DNA of 64,000 nt. Source: Telopea speciosissima. Lineage: Eukaryota; Streptophyta; Magnoliopsida; Proteales; Proteaceae. The translations under genes and the position numbers were made by a program. This document shows, piece by piece, positions 26,101-38,960 of the stretch. A model generated the notes under the pieces. The model saw only the letters and a program-made list of their open reading frames with translations. It ran no database searches and had not been told where the DNA came from. Each line of letters starts with the position of its first letter. Position 1 is the first letter of the stretch. The DNA lies in contig NC_057925.1 in NCBI RefSeq assembly GCF_018873765.1, positions 8,753,568 through 8,817,567 on the forward strand, read 5' to 3'.

Positions 26101-29100
26101 TGTCAGAAAGTTATATCAACCATTAGCGCTGAGACATGCATAGCATAGTTGCACGACGTCTAGGCGATCTAGGCATTGGAGGAGGGAAAAATCAAGGAAA
26201 CATCAACAAGGCACCTAGGCACCGCTTAGGAGACGAAGGAGCCCTTCTAGCAAACGGCACCTAAGCGACACCTTGACAACTATGATGTCTAGCATGGATA
26301 AGCATTGATTTTATTCATTAAAGACTTACAAGGGCATTCATTGCACCAGCCTTCTTGTGATGTTGGAAACCTGGACGCTTCTCACGAGACACATAGACCA
26401 ACCGCGGCAATTCATTACCCTCACTGTCAAGTCCTCCACTATGGCCTAAGAAAACCTGTGATAATGAGACACAATTCGTCTAAGTATAAAACTATAAAAG
26501 AGCACTGATGGAAGGAAGCATAGATATAAACATTTTCTATCCAAACTTCTGAAGTTACAAAAGTCAAAAACCCAAGGACCATTAAGGATACATATATTAC
26601 AAGAATAACAGGTCAATATTAAAATGGAATCCATATAATAGATAAAAATAACATTGTCAATATGATCCAAATATGGAGATGTTCAGTGGGGTTGGCCAAG
26701 TAACTCTTTCTGTGTTTTTTGAAACACAAAAATACAAGGAACAAATGATCAATCGTGAGCAACTCTGTATCAGGACCTTGCACATTCAAAGAATACCAAC
26801 CTGTATCATTCCTGGATGATCTCTAGTGTTATTTCCCGGCCATGGAGTGCCATCTTGCATCACCCATCCTTCCTCAGGAACTTTTGTTGCCTTTGCAACA
26901 AGCCCATTGACACGAACTTTGAATTCTTCATATTCTCGCTGCAACATCACCATAAAGTATTCAGAGGGGGGAGATCAAGGAACAGAGAAAATTTATTAGA
27001 TGAAAATACAAACTAGTCTACCTTCATGGCTCTACGATCCTTGACAAATGAAGGCTGAACTTTATCTTTCAGGTAGTCAATCTTTTGTGCAAAATACCAT
27101 TCTGGTGCCCTGGGCTCAATGTTGTACTTCTTGCAGAAAGGGACCCATTTCCTTGCAAATTCAGAAGTCTCAGACAGAGCTTCAAATGTCAACATGGCAG
27201 CTCCATCATCAGATACGTAGCAAGAAACCTTGTCGACTGGGTAGTCAACTGCAAGAATAGACAGGACAGTATTTGCTGTAACAAGAGGAGGCTCCTTTAA
27301 AGGGTCAACGGTACTGACAAAAATATCAACAGCAGCCAATTGGGATGGCTCTCCTTCTCGATCATATCTGTCATCCACAATTGAATTAGAACTCTACAAA
27401 TAAAACTAGATTAAAGGCATATCACAGGGGAACTATAGGAAATCTAGAATTATAAAATTATGACAACTTAATCATTTAATGTCAAATATGAGGAAAAATG
27501 AAAGTGTCATTTACCTCAGAGAAAGCCTGTCAAGATATGTCTCACGGTTCACTGGAAACCATTTAGGGAACTGATCCAATATCCATGAGAAAGCAAACCA
27601 AATCTCACAAATTACAGATATGAGCCACAAAGCATAAGCATTGGTCACCGGATTTGTTATACGGTAGTGTAAGAAAATGCAGAGGATAACAAGCCGTAGA
27701 ACAATGACCATTCTATAAGGGTTTATCCTAGACGAAGGAATAGAAACTTTCCTTGACAGAGGCTGACGAGCTTCATCATTCCTGCATCAAAATGAGATAG
27801 ACACTAATTAAAACACCCTTACGGTTCCAGCCCCATAATTAAAAGCAAGTGAAAAAATACAAGCTCAGAAGTTTGAGCAACCATATAGTGGGGCTAAGAA
27901 TGACATATTAACTTTTCTAGTGACTAATAACCCCAAAACTGCCATACCCTTCTGAAAGAAGATAAATCATCTAAGAACAAACAGAAAGTGATTTATCATC
28001 CATCCAAGAGAATGATGGCTATTTAAGTCATGTTTGGCATCACTTGATTTCCAGAGTGATTCTTCTTCCAAGGACTTTTGACGTTCCCTAAAACCAATAC
28101 TGCAAATCATACCCACAGAATGAGGAAGTGATTTGCATACAAGAAACCACCCCACAAGAGCAAAAAATAAAAGAATCAAACAAATTTCTGCCAAACACAA
28201 TTCTGGTCGGAATTGGACCAAAGAATTGAAAAGAACTTTCTAAATCACTCCAAAGATGTGGGATTAAATGCACCCTACATTAGACACTCACAACAAACCA
28301 TCAAAGAGAACCATATGGTCATGAAACATTGGGCTAGTATCAGTGATGCATAGACTCTTCAAACAGGATGAATTATCTATGCCACATCACTGACACTCCA
28401 TGGGCTTTGGTAACCAATCTCCTTTTATTCTCTCACATCCCCACTTTCCTTCTAACTTGACATCTACGACAAATCATCATGACCACCACCTTTTTCTATT
28501 GTAAATTCTGATGGTGCAAAGATAACAATTTATGTTTCAACTTCCAACCCTAGCAAAGCAAACCAAAACTCAAAAAGGAATCAAGATAGCCAGAGTAATC
28601 AATGCTGAGGCAAAACTCACAGTAAAGCGTCATCCATAAACACATCAGTGCTGGCATCAATATCTCCGACTCCCCTGCGTTCAGAAGGGGCATGACCAGT
28701 GCTCATTGGAATTACATTCTTCTCTTGTTTCATCTTCCAGCCCTCAACTCTCTCTTTCCAAGCAACATTTCCAAATCCTTGTGCAAACTCCCTTGATGGA
28801 TTAGCTGCAAAGAATAATATTCTCATGAGCCACAGACACCATTGGAGCATCACCAAAATAAAAAGAATGAATTTTAAACAAGAGATAGATTTAGTACGTG
28901 ATTGATTGATGTCAACCGAATAAGGGAGAGGATGCACACGCTTTCCCCCACCAACACCACCAGGAGATGCCATTGACATATGCTCAGGAGATGCTGCAGA
29001 AAGCTCTCCTGAAACCTGAAAAGCACCGGAGGGGCAAAAGGTTAATTCTGGTGTGTTATTTTTTATCAAGGAGGGAGGGAAAAAATAGGGCATGCAATGC

Positions 29101-30039
29101 TTGACCTACCGCCTGGCCATTCATGAGCAGAGGGATATGGTTCAGAGGGACCTCTTTATCATAGTTTGCAGCACCAACATCCTCCCCTCGGCCATATGTC
29201 AGCTGCCAACTCAGCATGCGTTCGGCAATCTTCTGTTTCTGGTCTTGAGTCCCAGACGAATAATTGATATCACTGGCCACATCATCAACATCACAATCAT
29301 CTGCTTCATCACCTAGAATAGGAGGGCTTCCTGCAAGTGAACAAAAGAAAGAAAAATAACAACCCCATATCAATTCAAGTCCATACTCCAGAGCTAGAAA
29401 GCATGTAGAGGTTCACACCCTACAAACCTTTATGTCTCTTGTATCTAGTCTTGCACTGGGGGCAAGACTTAGTTCCATCTTTCCTCTCATACTCATAGCA
29501 AGGCCTGCAAACAGGAAATGCACAAACATCGCAAGCGACAAAGAGATTGCCATCCACTGTCGTGCCCACTGTATCACCACAGATCTGGCAGACTTGATCG
29601 CCATGGTGCTTCGAAGGTTTTGGCTGATTTTTTTTAAAAAAAAAAAAATTTCAGAAACTTCAGGGAAATGAAGTATGCAATACCAAGAAACACATGCTAA
29701 CATATCACTTACCACAGACTCTGGACAATATAATCCAAATACTCAGGGAGCATACAAATCAAAATGAAGAGGAGATTGGGTCGCAATTGATGTGCAATTT
29801 AGATGTACTCCATTAGCCAAAAAAAGAAAGTGATAGAATTCGTTTAAAAAAAAAATAAGGTGACGGATAAAGATCCACTAACAACAACTGCAAGATGACT
29901 TTGTTGGATTGCTCATCAAGAAAATAAGGATCAAGGTTATGTTTACATCAAGCATATAGAGTAATTCACATTAAATTTAAAGCTAGCCAGAGGAAATATA
30001 TTGAATAGCAACTCTTACCTCTCCTTCTTCCATCGACAT
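23169..30039 (-). CDS. CESA3: Cellulose synthase catalytic subunit, CESA3 type (14 exons, 1077 aa)
   Basis: A family-2 glycosyltransferase of the plasma-membrane rosette, polymerising UDP-glucose into beta-1,4-glucan in primary walls. Exons on the minus strand: 30039-30019, 29623-29428, 29330-29110, 29015-28898, 28804-28621, 27781-27515, 27367-27022, 26938-26801, 26455-26330, 26099-25887, 25718-25454, 24877-24675, 24209-23859, 23753-23169; these total 1078 codons including stop, with every junction in phase. Features: RING-type zinc finger with paired CxxC (about 19-67), two N-terminal membrane segments (about 270-330), catalytic DDG (about 388), DCD (556-558), TED (775-777) and QVLRW (815-819), then six C-terminal membrane helices. 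The end ..QQCGINC, the N-terminal VNQSP-like region and the [20 protein letters not shown] variable region align best with Arabidopsis CESA3, from memory. The first coding exon has only 7 codons (MSMEEGE). No lesion was seen. Confidence 0.96.
26144..26284. mobile_element. hAT-like MITE (CATAGTTG family) in a CESA3 intron
   Basis: Inverted termini CATAGTTG.. and ..CAACTATG enclose 141 bp with internal CTAGGCG/CGCCTAAG-type repeats. The flanks ATGCATAG and ATGTCTAG agree at 6 of 8 positions, consistent with an eroded 8-bp duplication. The same family occurs at 52537-52636, 52776-52882 and 54640-54826. It lies between the CESA3 exons ending at 26099 and 26330 and leaves the splice sites intact. 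Confidence 0.7.
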
Positions 30040-30271
30040 CTGCTTATCTTTACTAGGATAGTGAAAGATGGTCTGATATGATGCTTAAATCTCAGCTACA
30101 TCTACGGCATTTGCCGCAAACAGACATGCCAAGAAAGCCCAATTACTCTTTCACCATATGCACCAAAAGCTCAGGATTCTGCTTTGCTTTTCCACTCTCA
30201 CTTAGAAAACAGATCTTCAATAAATGCTTCAATTACAGTTCAGATCCACCTTGATCCACCTTGAACCACCT

Positions 30272-30594
30272 GAAAAAAAGATACTGAAAATTAATTCTTT
30301 TCCTTCAACAAACCTTCATTCACAGTCACTTTCAGATATTTTAGTTTACCAAAGTTCACTGAGGCCAACTATAACTAGATCCACCAATATCAGAGACGAT
30401 TAGATTTTTAACACGAATTACAGCACAAAACAATATGATCTATACGAGATCTGCTCCAATTCCTTAAAAACACAACCTTTTCTTTCTTTTTAATCATAAT
30501 TCACCAGAATAAGACCAAATACCAAACTTAAAAAAAAAAAAAAAAAACTCTAAAATATAAAAATCAACAAAAAGTGGATTAATGCAAATCCAAA
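30272..30594 (-). other. CESA3: Probable 5'-UTR intron of CESA3
   Basis: On the minus strand a donor AATTCAAG|GTTTGG near 30594 and an acceptor TTTTTTTCAG near 30271 flank an AT-rich stretch upstream of the start codon. Exon borders are inferred from the consensus only. A GA/CT microsatellite (about 30911-30929) lies further upstream, a common leader or promoter feature. Confidence 0.4.
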
Positions 30595-33500
30595 CCTTGA
30601 ATTGACGAGTAATGGAGAAAATCCCAATCCCCAAAGACGAAGAACAGGCCGTAGTTGGCTCTAGAGCTCCCAGCCCTCTTTCTCTCTCGCTCTTCGTCTC
30701 TGTCGCTTCAAGAACAAGGAGCCCTCAAAAGGGGAAAAAAAGAAGAAGAAAATGGCAGGAAAGTGATGGAACAACGATCAACAGTAGCTGTAATTGATGT
30801 TTAAAAACCCCACCGACAGTGAGACGAAACAAACAAATTCACTCCAATCATTTCCCTAATTTTTTTCTCTACCGTCCGAATTAAAAAAAGAGAAAAGGCA
30901 TGAAAAGTGATTGAGAGAGAGAGAGAGAGTATTAAACTTACTGTGACTGCCACTGTGTTGGACTGTGGAGTTCTAATGAAGATTTCGCCTTTTTTTCTTT
31001 CTAATTCTTCTTCTTTTAATGTATTTTTGGTTAATTTTACTGAAGACGAAAATGAGGAAGGTTGGAAGAAAAAAGGAGTAAAGAGGGAAGTGGTAAGGAA
31101 GTAACCCTAACTTTCCTCGCCAGTGTCAAGACGGAGGAGGATTTTCACAGCCGACAGCATAGCATTTAGCCAATAAATGCTGACCTGGCATCTGCAGTGA
31201 TGGGAAATGCAGATTATAAGCTGGTGCACTTTTTGGGTAAATTTATGAAACCTAACCCCTACAAAATACTTTAATACCTGACCTTGCTGTCCCAACTATT
31301 TGGGGGAATGAGAACTGGCTGGCTTTAATTATATGGAATTGAAGAAAAGGCAAAGATTTTCTTAAATTTAATTTTTTTTGTGGGATTTTTTATTCAATAA
31401 ATTGGGTTTTTGTTATAAGAAATAAGTTTTATTGATTTTCTATTATTTTTATTGATCAAAAAATAAGAAATAATAGCTAGAGTGAAAAAAAAAAAGGCTT
31501 ATCCAGTGCATAAGACTCCCACCACTACGGGGTCTGGGGAGGATCATAACTCATAATGTACACATCTTTACCTTTGCTTTGCAGAGAGATTGTTTCTAGA
31601 TACTCGAACTCTCAATTGATGGAATTGGAATCAGCTTATTCAATTCTGATTAGGAAAACCATGTCCTAGGTTTTGTTGCGAGAAAGAGCAAAGTCCAAGG
31701 TGCTATGCTCAATTACATTGTTGATCCTGTATAAGAATGAGAACCTGAACCATTCTCCTTATTCTCTAGTCTAATATAATGAAAAGATCAATACCATTAA
31801 TTATAGATCTAGATTCAGTTTGTCTTTCCCTTCATAGTTGTTAAGATCCAATTATGAAAGGACACATGGTTAATTAACTATGAATTAGGAACTGATTATG
31901 ATAGCAAGGGCTACAAATGGGATTGACATAGTACACAATTAGTTAAAGTTTCACTTTCATGCTATCTACTTATTATTGAAAATTGACTGATTAGGACTTC
32001 TCAACCCATTTACCTAAGTTTTATGCAAAACTTGTGTGATGGGGTTTGGGGTCTTTTTATAATATGTATGCATGGTCAAATTATTTGTTAACCTAATCTT
32101 TAAAAATAAATTAAAATAAGGAATCACCATATGATTCATATGCTCATTTTATTATGGGAAATAGGATCTATTGTCCCCACTTTCCATTTGCCTTTAGGTG
32201 TAACCTAACTAAATTATTTACCAAAAAAAAACCTAACTAAATTGAATAATAATATAGGTTATTTGGTAGAGAAATACAGGGTATTTGATAAATGAAGATA
32301 TTTTTTTTCTTATAGAGGAGATGGTAAAAGTTTTTTAAAAATTTAAAAATAAAAAGGATTTCATTAAATAGAAGAAAAATCTACAATGCCTCCAATAACA
32401 AAGGAGGATAAATTCAGAGTACACAAACAGATGCTTGATGCTTCTACTTCAAGGGCTACAAAGTAATTTTTTAAGATAAGCAAACTTCCTTCAAGCCTAA
32501 AAAACGTGCTATGTTTTAGGTGAAAGTTTTTTTTACCCACCAATGGGTTTTGATACTTTGATGGGATTCCTGGAACAATAATCGATCATACGATTTCATT
32601 AGTATCTATTCCTTATTGTTGGAATGCTGAAATACTCTTTTTGAATCTCATCCAAGCACCTTAAGTGATTATCTCCAATGTGGACGAAAGAAGATCTCCA
32701 CTCATTCATTCATTGTCCACATTGAGGAATGACCCACAACAAACGAAGGGTGAAAGCTTGTTTGCTATAATCCTATTTTAGTAGACTAGGCTTTGTAAGC
32801 ATAAGCTATTCAAGTAGGTTCGTTTCTAATCTGAGTACACTCGTTGCTTCACTCAGCAGAAAAGTACGCATGCTAACTAGCTCAGTGTCAGTATGAGGAA
32901 AGAAAACAAACATGGTCACTCCTTGTACGAACATGGCTCATTCAATCACATCATTCGTTGCTCCCCACCTTACATCTTACCCCTCCCCTTAACCTAAGCT
33001 AGGGGGATGAGTGGATTCCATCTATGCGGCAGGATCCCGAACGAGAATGGTTCTTGTACGAGAACCTGATCTAGCCTCGAGAATAAGTAATGACTTTACG
33101 AGGTAGGATTGTGAACATGAACTCCGGTTCTCGTACACCCCAAAGACAATGCGTGGCAATGTAAAATCCACTTACCTCTTCCAATTCTCGCCCTTCGTCT
33201 TTCTGCAACCAACCTTGACCCTAGCCCTTGATGCTACAACCCCCCTTTCCCCATCATCCCTGTCCCTAGACCCCCTTGCAACCCCCATAGTTATTCCTCC
33301 CCAGCCCCCACTCCATCTCCACCCGTTCCAACCTCCTTCTGCTCCATCCCCGCCATTGCAACCCCCTTCCCCCCATGGGCTTGCTCATAGCTAGTGAAGA
33401 TTTATAGTCAAATGAAGTGATTTGATTTTCCCTTGTCATTTTTGGTTAGGACTCTAGATTGAATTCGTACTGAGGTGTTTCTAGATTGAAACTTTGTTTA

Positions 33501-33784
33501 TCATTACTAACAATAACTGTGATGCAAGCCCAGTCCACATCTTGAAGATCCTATCACAAAACTAGCCTAAACAAGGCCGACTCTTAGCTACGACTAACGT
33601 AACTTCGAAACAATCGGACCAAAAAAGAACCAGTCCTATATTAACAAGAGTTTTACTAGTGGAGAATCTCTACAATGCTTCTTGAATTACCCTAGCAGAT
33701 TGATGATGTGACATCCACTTTAAAAATATATTTGACAAAGTTTTTCTCCTCATGAGTCTTCCCTTTTAAATATAACATCAAGAC

Positions 33785-34405
33785 TAGGGGTGAAACAGGG
33801 CTAGGTTGGGTCAGGTTTTTTAAAATCCTAGCCCAGCCTTGAGTCCTCTTAGCTCAACCCAGCCTAGGTCGGGCTGAGATATCTTAGTCTAGGCCCAACC
33901 CTGTCGGGCTCAGCACAACTGGCTTGACCCTGATTTTTGCCAAGGATGGGTTGACCTTGATTTTTGCTAGGGCCTAGTTGGCCCTGACTTGCCCTGTTTT
34001 TTTATCATTTACATCGTCCTATGCATTAAAAGAATGAGACACATGTGATTGGGTATTGGTTTATTTAATATTCAATTGACTATTAGACTTCTCTTTGGTT
34101 TAAAAAACTTAGCCCACTCTTAAAATTGTAAATATATTCATTCAATAGATAATTAGTTTTTTTTGGTAAACCAATAGATAATTAGATACTAAACAAAAAT
34201 TATAAAATGTAAATAATAAATTGTAAAGCATAACCTTATAGAGGACCGAGTCGGGCAGGGCTTAGCCTGAATCCTCAACGTTGACCCAGGGCCTGGAAAT
34301 TTCAACCCTAACCCGCCGTTAAGGTTGAAAAATCTAGCCCAGGCCTTGTTCAGGCTCAGGGCAGGTCTGGGGGCTCGGGCCGATAGGGCCAAATTTACAC
34401 CCCTA
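33785..34405. mobile_element. hAT-like non-autonomous element (621 bp) with 8-bp TSD
   Basis: Termini TAGGGGTGAAAC and ..TTTACACCCCTA, flanked by ATCAAGAC (33777-33784) and ATCAAGAT (34406-34413), 7 of 8 identical. Both arms carry CCTAGCCC / GGGCTCGGGC-type sequence. Its right end, inverted, matches the left end of the remnant at 8685. No transposase. Confidence 0.8.
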
Positions 34406-35244
34406 ATCAAGATTCCTCAAAACAATAACCAATACACCTTAAAACAAGAATTAAGACATTGTACTTAAGTTATTTTGAAACAATAATCAAGAAATTATAC
34501 TTTTTGCTTGGAGCAACCAATAAGAAAGTGGAGAAGAAACTCTAGAGTTTTTCTGAATCAATATATAATTTAAACTATTGGAACCTCATTTGAATCAAGG
34601 GCTGAGATGTTGTAGGAACTTTTATGGTTTCTTTTGATTTACCTATAAAAGGCTTATCTTTCTTGCTTAATAAATTGCAATTTTGTGAATGAAAATTTCT
34701 ATAAGCACTCCCTTGAATCAAGATGTGTTCTTGAACTAAAAGAGTTCAACAATGATTGATTTATGTGTTTTTCTTTCTTTCTCATCAAATTCAAATTTTT
34801 TTTTTGGCTTCCAAACATAAGGCTTTGTTTGGTTGTCACGGCAATAAAAGAAAAGAAAAGATATTCGTACAAAAACTTACGATTTTCTCACATCTTTAAA
34901 TCTTCTATGCGTTTGGAACTCAAGCAAATAGAGAAGATCCTGAACGGTTAAATTTCAAAATGACATTGGGAGTTGTGCAATTTTCTGTCCCAAGCATAAA
35001 AAAGTATAGCCAAAACCACGAGAAATTTAAGCAAAGACGAGAAACTTGGCATGTTTTACGAGGTGACATGACACATTCTTGATGGCTTTCACTCTACTCC
35101 CCAGCTCTAATACCAAATGCTAGGTACTTGACTGATACGCCAAAAGCTCCAGAGCTGATGGGACATGATAAATCAGGCCCTTTCGCCTATCCCATTCTAG
35201 GCTGGCACAATCTAGTGCTCATACACTAGATCGAGCCCCATTAG

Positions 35245-35506
35245 TAGGGATGTAAACCGATTAGATTCGGCTCGGATAATGCTATATCCGCATCTGCATC
35301 CGATTAGCTTTCAGACGGATTCGGATAGTGCTAAACGGATACGGACACGGATACGATTTTATCCTTTTACATGTAAATATAGCTTTTCGGATAGCTATAG
35401 CCTATCCGTATCCGCATCCGTTTAGCTTTCGGACGGATTCGGATAATGCTAAACAGACACGGACACAGATATGAAAACGGATTTCAGATATTCATTTACA
35501 CCCCTA
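35245..35506. mobile_element. hAT-like MITE (262 bp) with perfect 8-bp TSD
   Basis: Termini TAGGGATGTAAA and TTTACACCCCTA, with perfect flanking duplication CCCATTAG (35237-35244 and 35507-35514). The interior is two diverged copies of a unit rich in CGGATTCGGATA / TATCCGTATCCGC motifs. The perfect duplication suggests a fairly recent insertion. Confidence 0.85.
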
Positions 35507-35645
35507 CCCATTAGGCACATAACATCCAGATATAACCTTAAGAATTTTTTGCTATAGATGCTCGCCTTTCAATCATCTAAATCTTTAAGTTCCCTAAAAT
35601 ATTTTCCTTGAAGTTTGATAAGCAAACAAATATGCACAACACGCG

Positions 35646-35790
35646 GGCACCCCAATTTCTTCTCAATTCTTGTCGATCTCATCTGTGCACCAGCAGCAGC
35701 TTCACAGAGCCCGGGCACCCCAATTTCTTCTCAGTCCTTTTCTCACTTGTGCACCAGCAGCAGCTCCACAGCGCGCGGGTACCCCAATCT
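35646..35790 (+). repeat. Tandem repeat, about 66-bp unit, about 2.2 copies
   Basis: The unit GGGCACCCCAATTTCTTCTC.. followed by TGTGCACCAGCAGCAGC..CACAG occurs twice in full, then starts a third time (GGGTACCCCAATCTC). It lies just upstream of an LTR remnant. An open frame runs through it, but the encoded sequence is just the repeat. Confidence 0.65.
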
Positions 35791-35945
35791 CGGCCGATGA
35801 ATCATACCACACCAAGCTCCTACGAGCACCCACGACCTCGCCATCCAAGACGCTCGCCATTTCAGTCACATGCGTGTTGCAGATTGTGTAGGCCTTTCAA
35901 TTCAATAATCAAGCTGAGCGTTTCTCTTCTATCCACGCTCATCTT

Positions 35946-36300
35946 GCGGGGGAGTATTAGAGATATATTAGAAATATATTAGTATTAGAATAAGAGAAGG
36001 ATCTTCCATCCTTATCTCAACAACACTTTAGGTAAGTAGTTCAGTTATATTAGGAATTAGTATCATAATCTTATGCAATCTTCAATGTATCTCTCTCAAT
36101 CTTCTATGAATAGTATAATATCATATTGTAATCCTTATAGGTGATTGAGTTTCGAACATGTGGATTCCTTCACCTATGTATACACATACTATTATAGGTA
36201 AGTAGTATCTCTTATATTAGGTAAATAGTTTCTCTTAGGCCTATATATATTAGGCCATTTCTTTGTAATCAACAAGGTATGCAATAATAATGAAGTTCTG
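35946..36300 (+). mobile_element. LTR retrotransposon remnant (polypurine tract plus partial LTR)
   Basis: GCGGGGGAGTATTAG at about 35946 has the form of a Copia polypurine tract joined to an LTR start. It is followed by a TA-rich stretch typical of Copia LTR U3/R regions, with TATATATATTAGGCC and a downstream GTAATC..ATAATAATG segment. No partner LTR, primer site or coding region was found. Confidence 0.4.
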
Positions 36301-37156
36301 TTTAATAATGTTCTCCTTCCATGTTCCATAATTTATCAGTTCTAATAATTTGGCACATTGATGGATTGGGAAGATAATCAATCCTGATAGTGATAGACCT
36401 GCAATGACTCCAAACTATTAAGAAATATAGGTTCTTTTAAAACATGGGAAGTCGAGGGTTTTAAGGTGGGATGTAGCTATTATTTTTTTGGTGCTTGGTA
36501 TGGAGTAGAAATTGTAACAAGGATTTATAGTGCTTTAGAAATAATGGTATTAAGGTGGATCTAAGTGATAGGTATAAGGGTTTAGGGATTGGTGTTATAG
36601 AGTTTGTAATTAATTGTAAAGCAAGAAATGGAATAAGGTTGACAAATTCTGCAAAAATAATGCAAAAAGAAAAGTAAATGATTGCTAGATAGATAGAAAG
36701 AAGAAGGTATAGGGATCCGACTCCTCTAAGGAATGGATAGAAAACAAGGGAATGATCTTGATGGAGTTAAAAACAAGAAGGTAGAAGACAAAAGAATATG
36801 AAAACTTGATTAGCATCTGACCAAGCTATCTTGGCATACCACCAAGGGCTTCACTGCATCGCACAACAAAGGAGTTTTGACAGAAATAGGTAAGCATATA
36901 AGCTTAACAAAATTTTCAGATTGTTGGTAGTGGGTATGATCGCATTTTCTTTATTTATATGTATATTTTTTTGTAAAGATTTTCTTTATTTATAACTTCA
37001 TAAGCAAAATAGAAAACCTCCCATCTGTGGAAGGAGGAATCTCTTACAACCTAAGTCTCTCTTCTAAACTGGAACCATTCTAGAATATTACAAAATAGAA
37101 ATTAACTACATAATCCCTTATAAGAATTAAGCCCATGGACATGAGAATGGATAATC

Positions 37157-37302
37157 TGCACGTACCAACATGTGATCGTACATCTCAAAGTCAATCATAT
37201 TTTAATTTTGTTTCCATGAAAAGCCCTTCTCCCCTTGTAAATGGCAAAAAGAGGACAAGTGACTGACTTTCACATGTACGTTCACCTGTTGGTACGTGTA
37301 GA
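37157..37302. repeat. Short inverted-repeat element
   Basis: CACGTACCAACATGTGATCGTAC on the left is mirrored by GTACGTTCACCTGTTGGTACGTG on the right, with about 90 bp between them. This fits a small MITE or a long hairpin; no target duplication was seen. Confidence 0.4.
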
Positions 37303-37320
37303 GGAACTAAACTCCAAAGA

Positions 37321-37429
37321 CATCACGTGGAGATCTATTATGTGGATTTAAGTGCCTTACAACCTAAGTCTCCTATATATTTTGAAACATCACGTGGAGA
37401 TCTATTATGTGGATTAAGTGCCTTACAGT
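37321..37429 (+). repeat. Local direct duplication
   Basis: The phrase CATCACGTGGAGATCTATT..AAGTGCCTTACA occurs at 37321-37362 and again at about 37387-37428, about 65 bp apart. The copies differ by a single T. Confidence 0.6.
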
Positions 37430-37559
37430 TTGTGACGAGACATAATGTCACGAGGCACTATATATGTTGCTACTATGTGATGCTTTAAGTGCCCATGACT
37501 ATTCGAAATCTTATGAATTTTGCGCATACTGTTTATTTGGATGTATAAAACTATAATTT

Positions 37560-38960
37560 TGATTTTATGAAACACCTTGGTTTTGGTGCATTATATTTAC
37601 AAAATAGCCATCAAGGGGTTACAAAAATAAAAACCCATAAAGTTAAATCAATCAAGGCCAACGTAAGTAAGAGCATCAGGGGATTGATACCAGAATGTAC
37701 TAAAGTTAATTATTGCATAAATGCCATCGATGACTTCATTGTAATCTCTAGTAAGGCATTGGCCAGCACCCTCGTGGAAAAATTCTGCTCCCTAAAGCAT
37801 AATGGTAGCAAAAGTGTGCATGGATACATCATGGAGGCAAGGGACAAAAACTGCTCAATTGAAGTTTTTGGACATAAAAATTTCTGAGTCGTTTCTGGTG
37901 CACTTTATCCTCAATACTCTGCCAAAGGAGTATGATCTTTTTAAGATGTTCTACAACATACAACAACAAAACTATTCAATACATGAGCTCTTGAGCATGT
38001 GTGTTCAAGAGGAGGAGATCATAGTTAGCAAAAACGGGAACGGCAAAAAACAGTTAAAAAAACAGAGAACAGTAAAAAACGAAAACGTTATGGGTTTTAA
38101 ACATTTATATTTCAAAAAAAGGCACTATTCTCATATAAATTGAGGAATTTTTATTTGAAATATATGTTTTTATTTTCGGTATCCGTGCATTGACCTTGAG
38201 TTGAAGGTGATATCATGAAAAATGTAGCCCTTCGAGTCATCTTTATGTTGGTGAAAGAATCAGGCCGATCAGAGTTCGGGAGAGAAAGATATGGTCAATT
38301 AAATCCAAGGTCTTAAAAAACGCAAAAAAAAAGGAACGTGTTTTAAATGCGTTTAAAACGGGAATGCTTGCCGTTTGCCATTTTTTACCGTATGTCTAGG
38401 TAACATATGATAAAACGTGTTTAAAATGATAAAATACGAAAACGCGTTTAAAACAGAATTTTAACCGCATTTTTGCTAACAATAGGAGAGATTGAAAACT
38501 GAGAAAGTTGAAAGTGCACATATAACCACACGTGACAAAAGACAGTCCAACAAATTCTTCCATAAGAAGAAAGGGAAGGTGCCAGTAAAGAAAGCAGGCA
38601 ATAAGGATACTCCCAAATGTTTCTTTTGCAAAGAGACACATCAAAAAGGATTGTGTAAAGTATAAAAGGTGGTCAAAAAAGAAAGGTATGTTACATTTAC
38701 TTGTCTGTTTTGGATTCAATTTGATAAATTCTCATTACAGTTCTTGGTAGATTGATTTTGGTTCTACAATTAATGTTGCCAATACTATACAGGGGTTTTC
38801 TGTAGACAAGATTTCTAGAGGAACATGAGGGGAGCATCTATTCTGGAAACCGGTGATATCTCAGGTAGAGGGTGTTGGTGTATACAAATTCAATGCAAAC
38901 AAGTTATGTCTTGGATCTAGAGTGGACATTTTATATTCCTTCTTTTTCTCAAAACCTGAG
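37560..38960 (+). mobile_element. Decayed Copia gag (UBN2 type), split by a MITE
   Basis: Residues resembling Ty1/Copia gag lie in several frames: SSKALASTLVEKF, a +1/-1 shift near 37845, then ISESFLVHFILNTLPKEYD and QQNYSIHELLSMCVQEEE. After an insertion at about 38026-38478 the gag resumes (ERLKTEKVESAHITTRDKRQ) and reaches a zinc-knuckle start (KCFFCKE), broken by another shift. The region after it (about 38740-38990) resembles the start of protease. Clearly non-functional. No LTR pair was identified. Confidence 0.7.
38026..38478. mobile_element. MITE-like insertion in the Copia gag remnant
   Basis: Ends TTAGCAAAAACGGG.. and ..CCGCATTTTTGCTAA are inverted. The interior is rich in AAACG / CGTTT runs (GTTTAAAACG, CGCGTTTAAAAC). 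It sits exactly between two parts of one gag protein. The 8-bp flanks agree only partly, so an hAT assignment is tentative. Confidence 0.55.

Noticed and set aside
28040..28270. Possible MITE in a CESA3 intron (TGTTTGGCATCACTT..)
   Set aside because: The GTTTGG start has no convincing inverted partner or duplication, so it was not listed.
33149..33394. 81-codon proline-rich open frame in the CESA3 upstream intergenic region
   Set aside because: Low-complexity C-rich sequence without splice or domain support; likely fortuitous.
35608..35982. 124-codon open frame near 35.6 kb as a gene
   Set aside because: It is mostly the 66-bp tandem repeat and runs into an LTR remnant.
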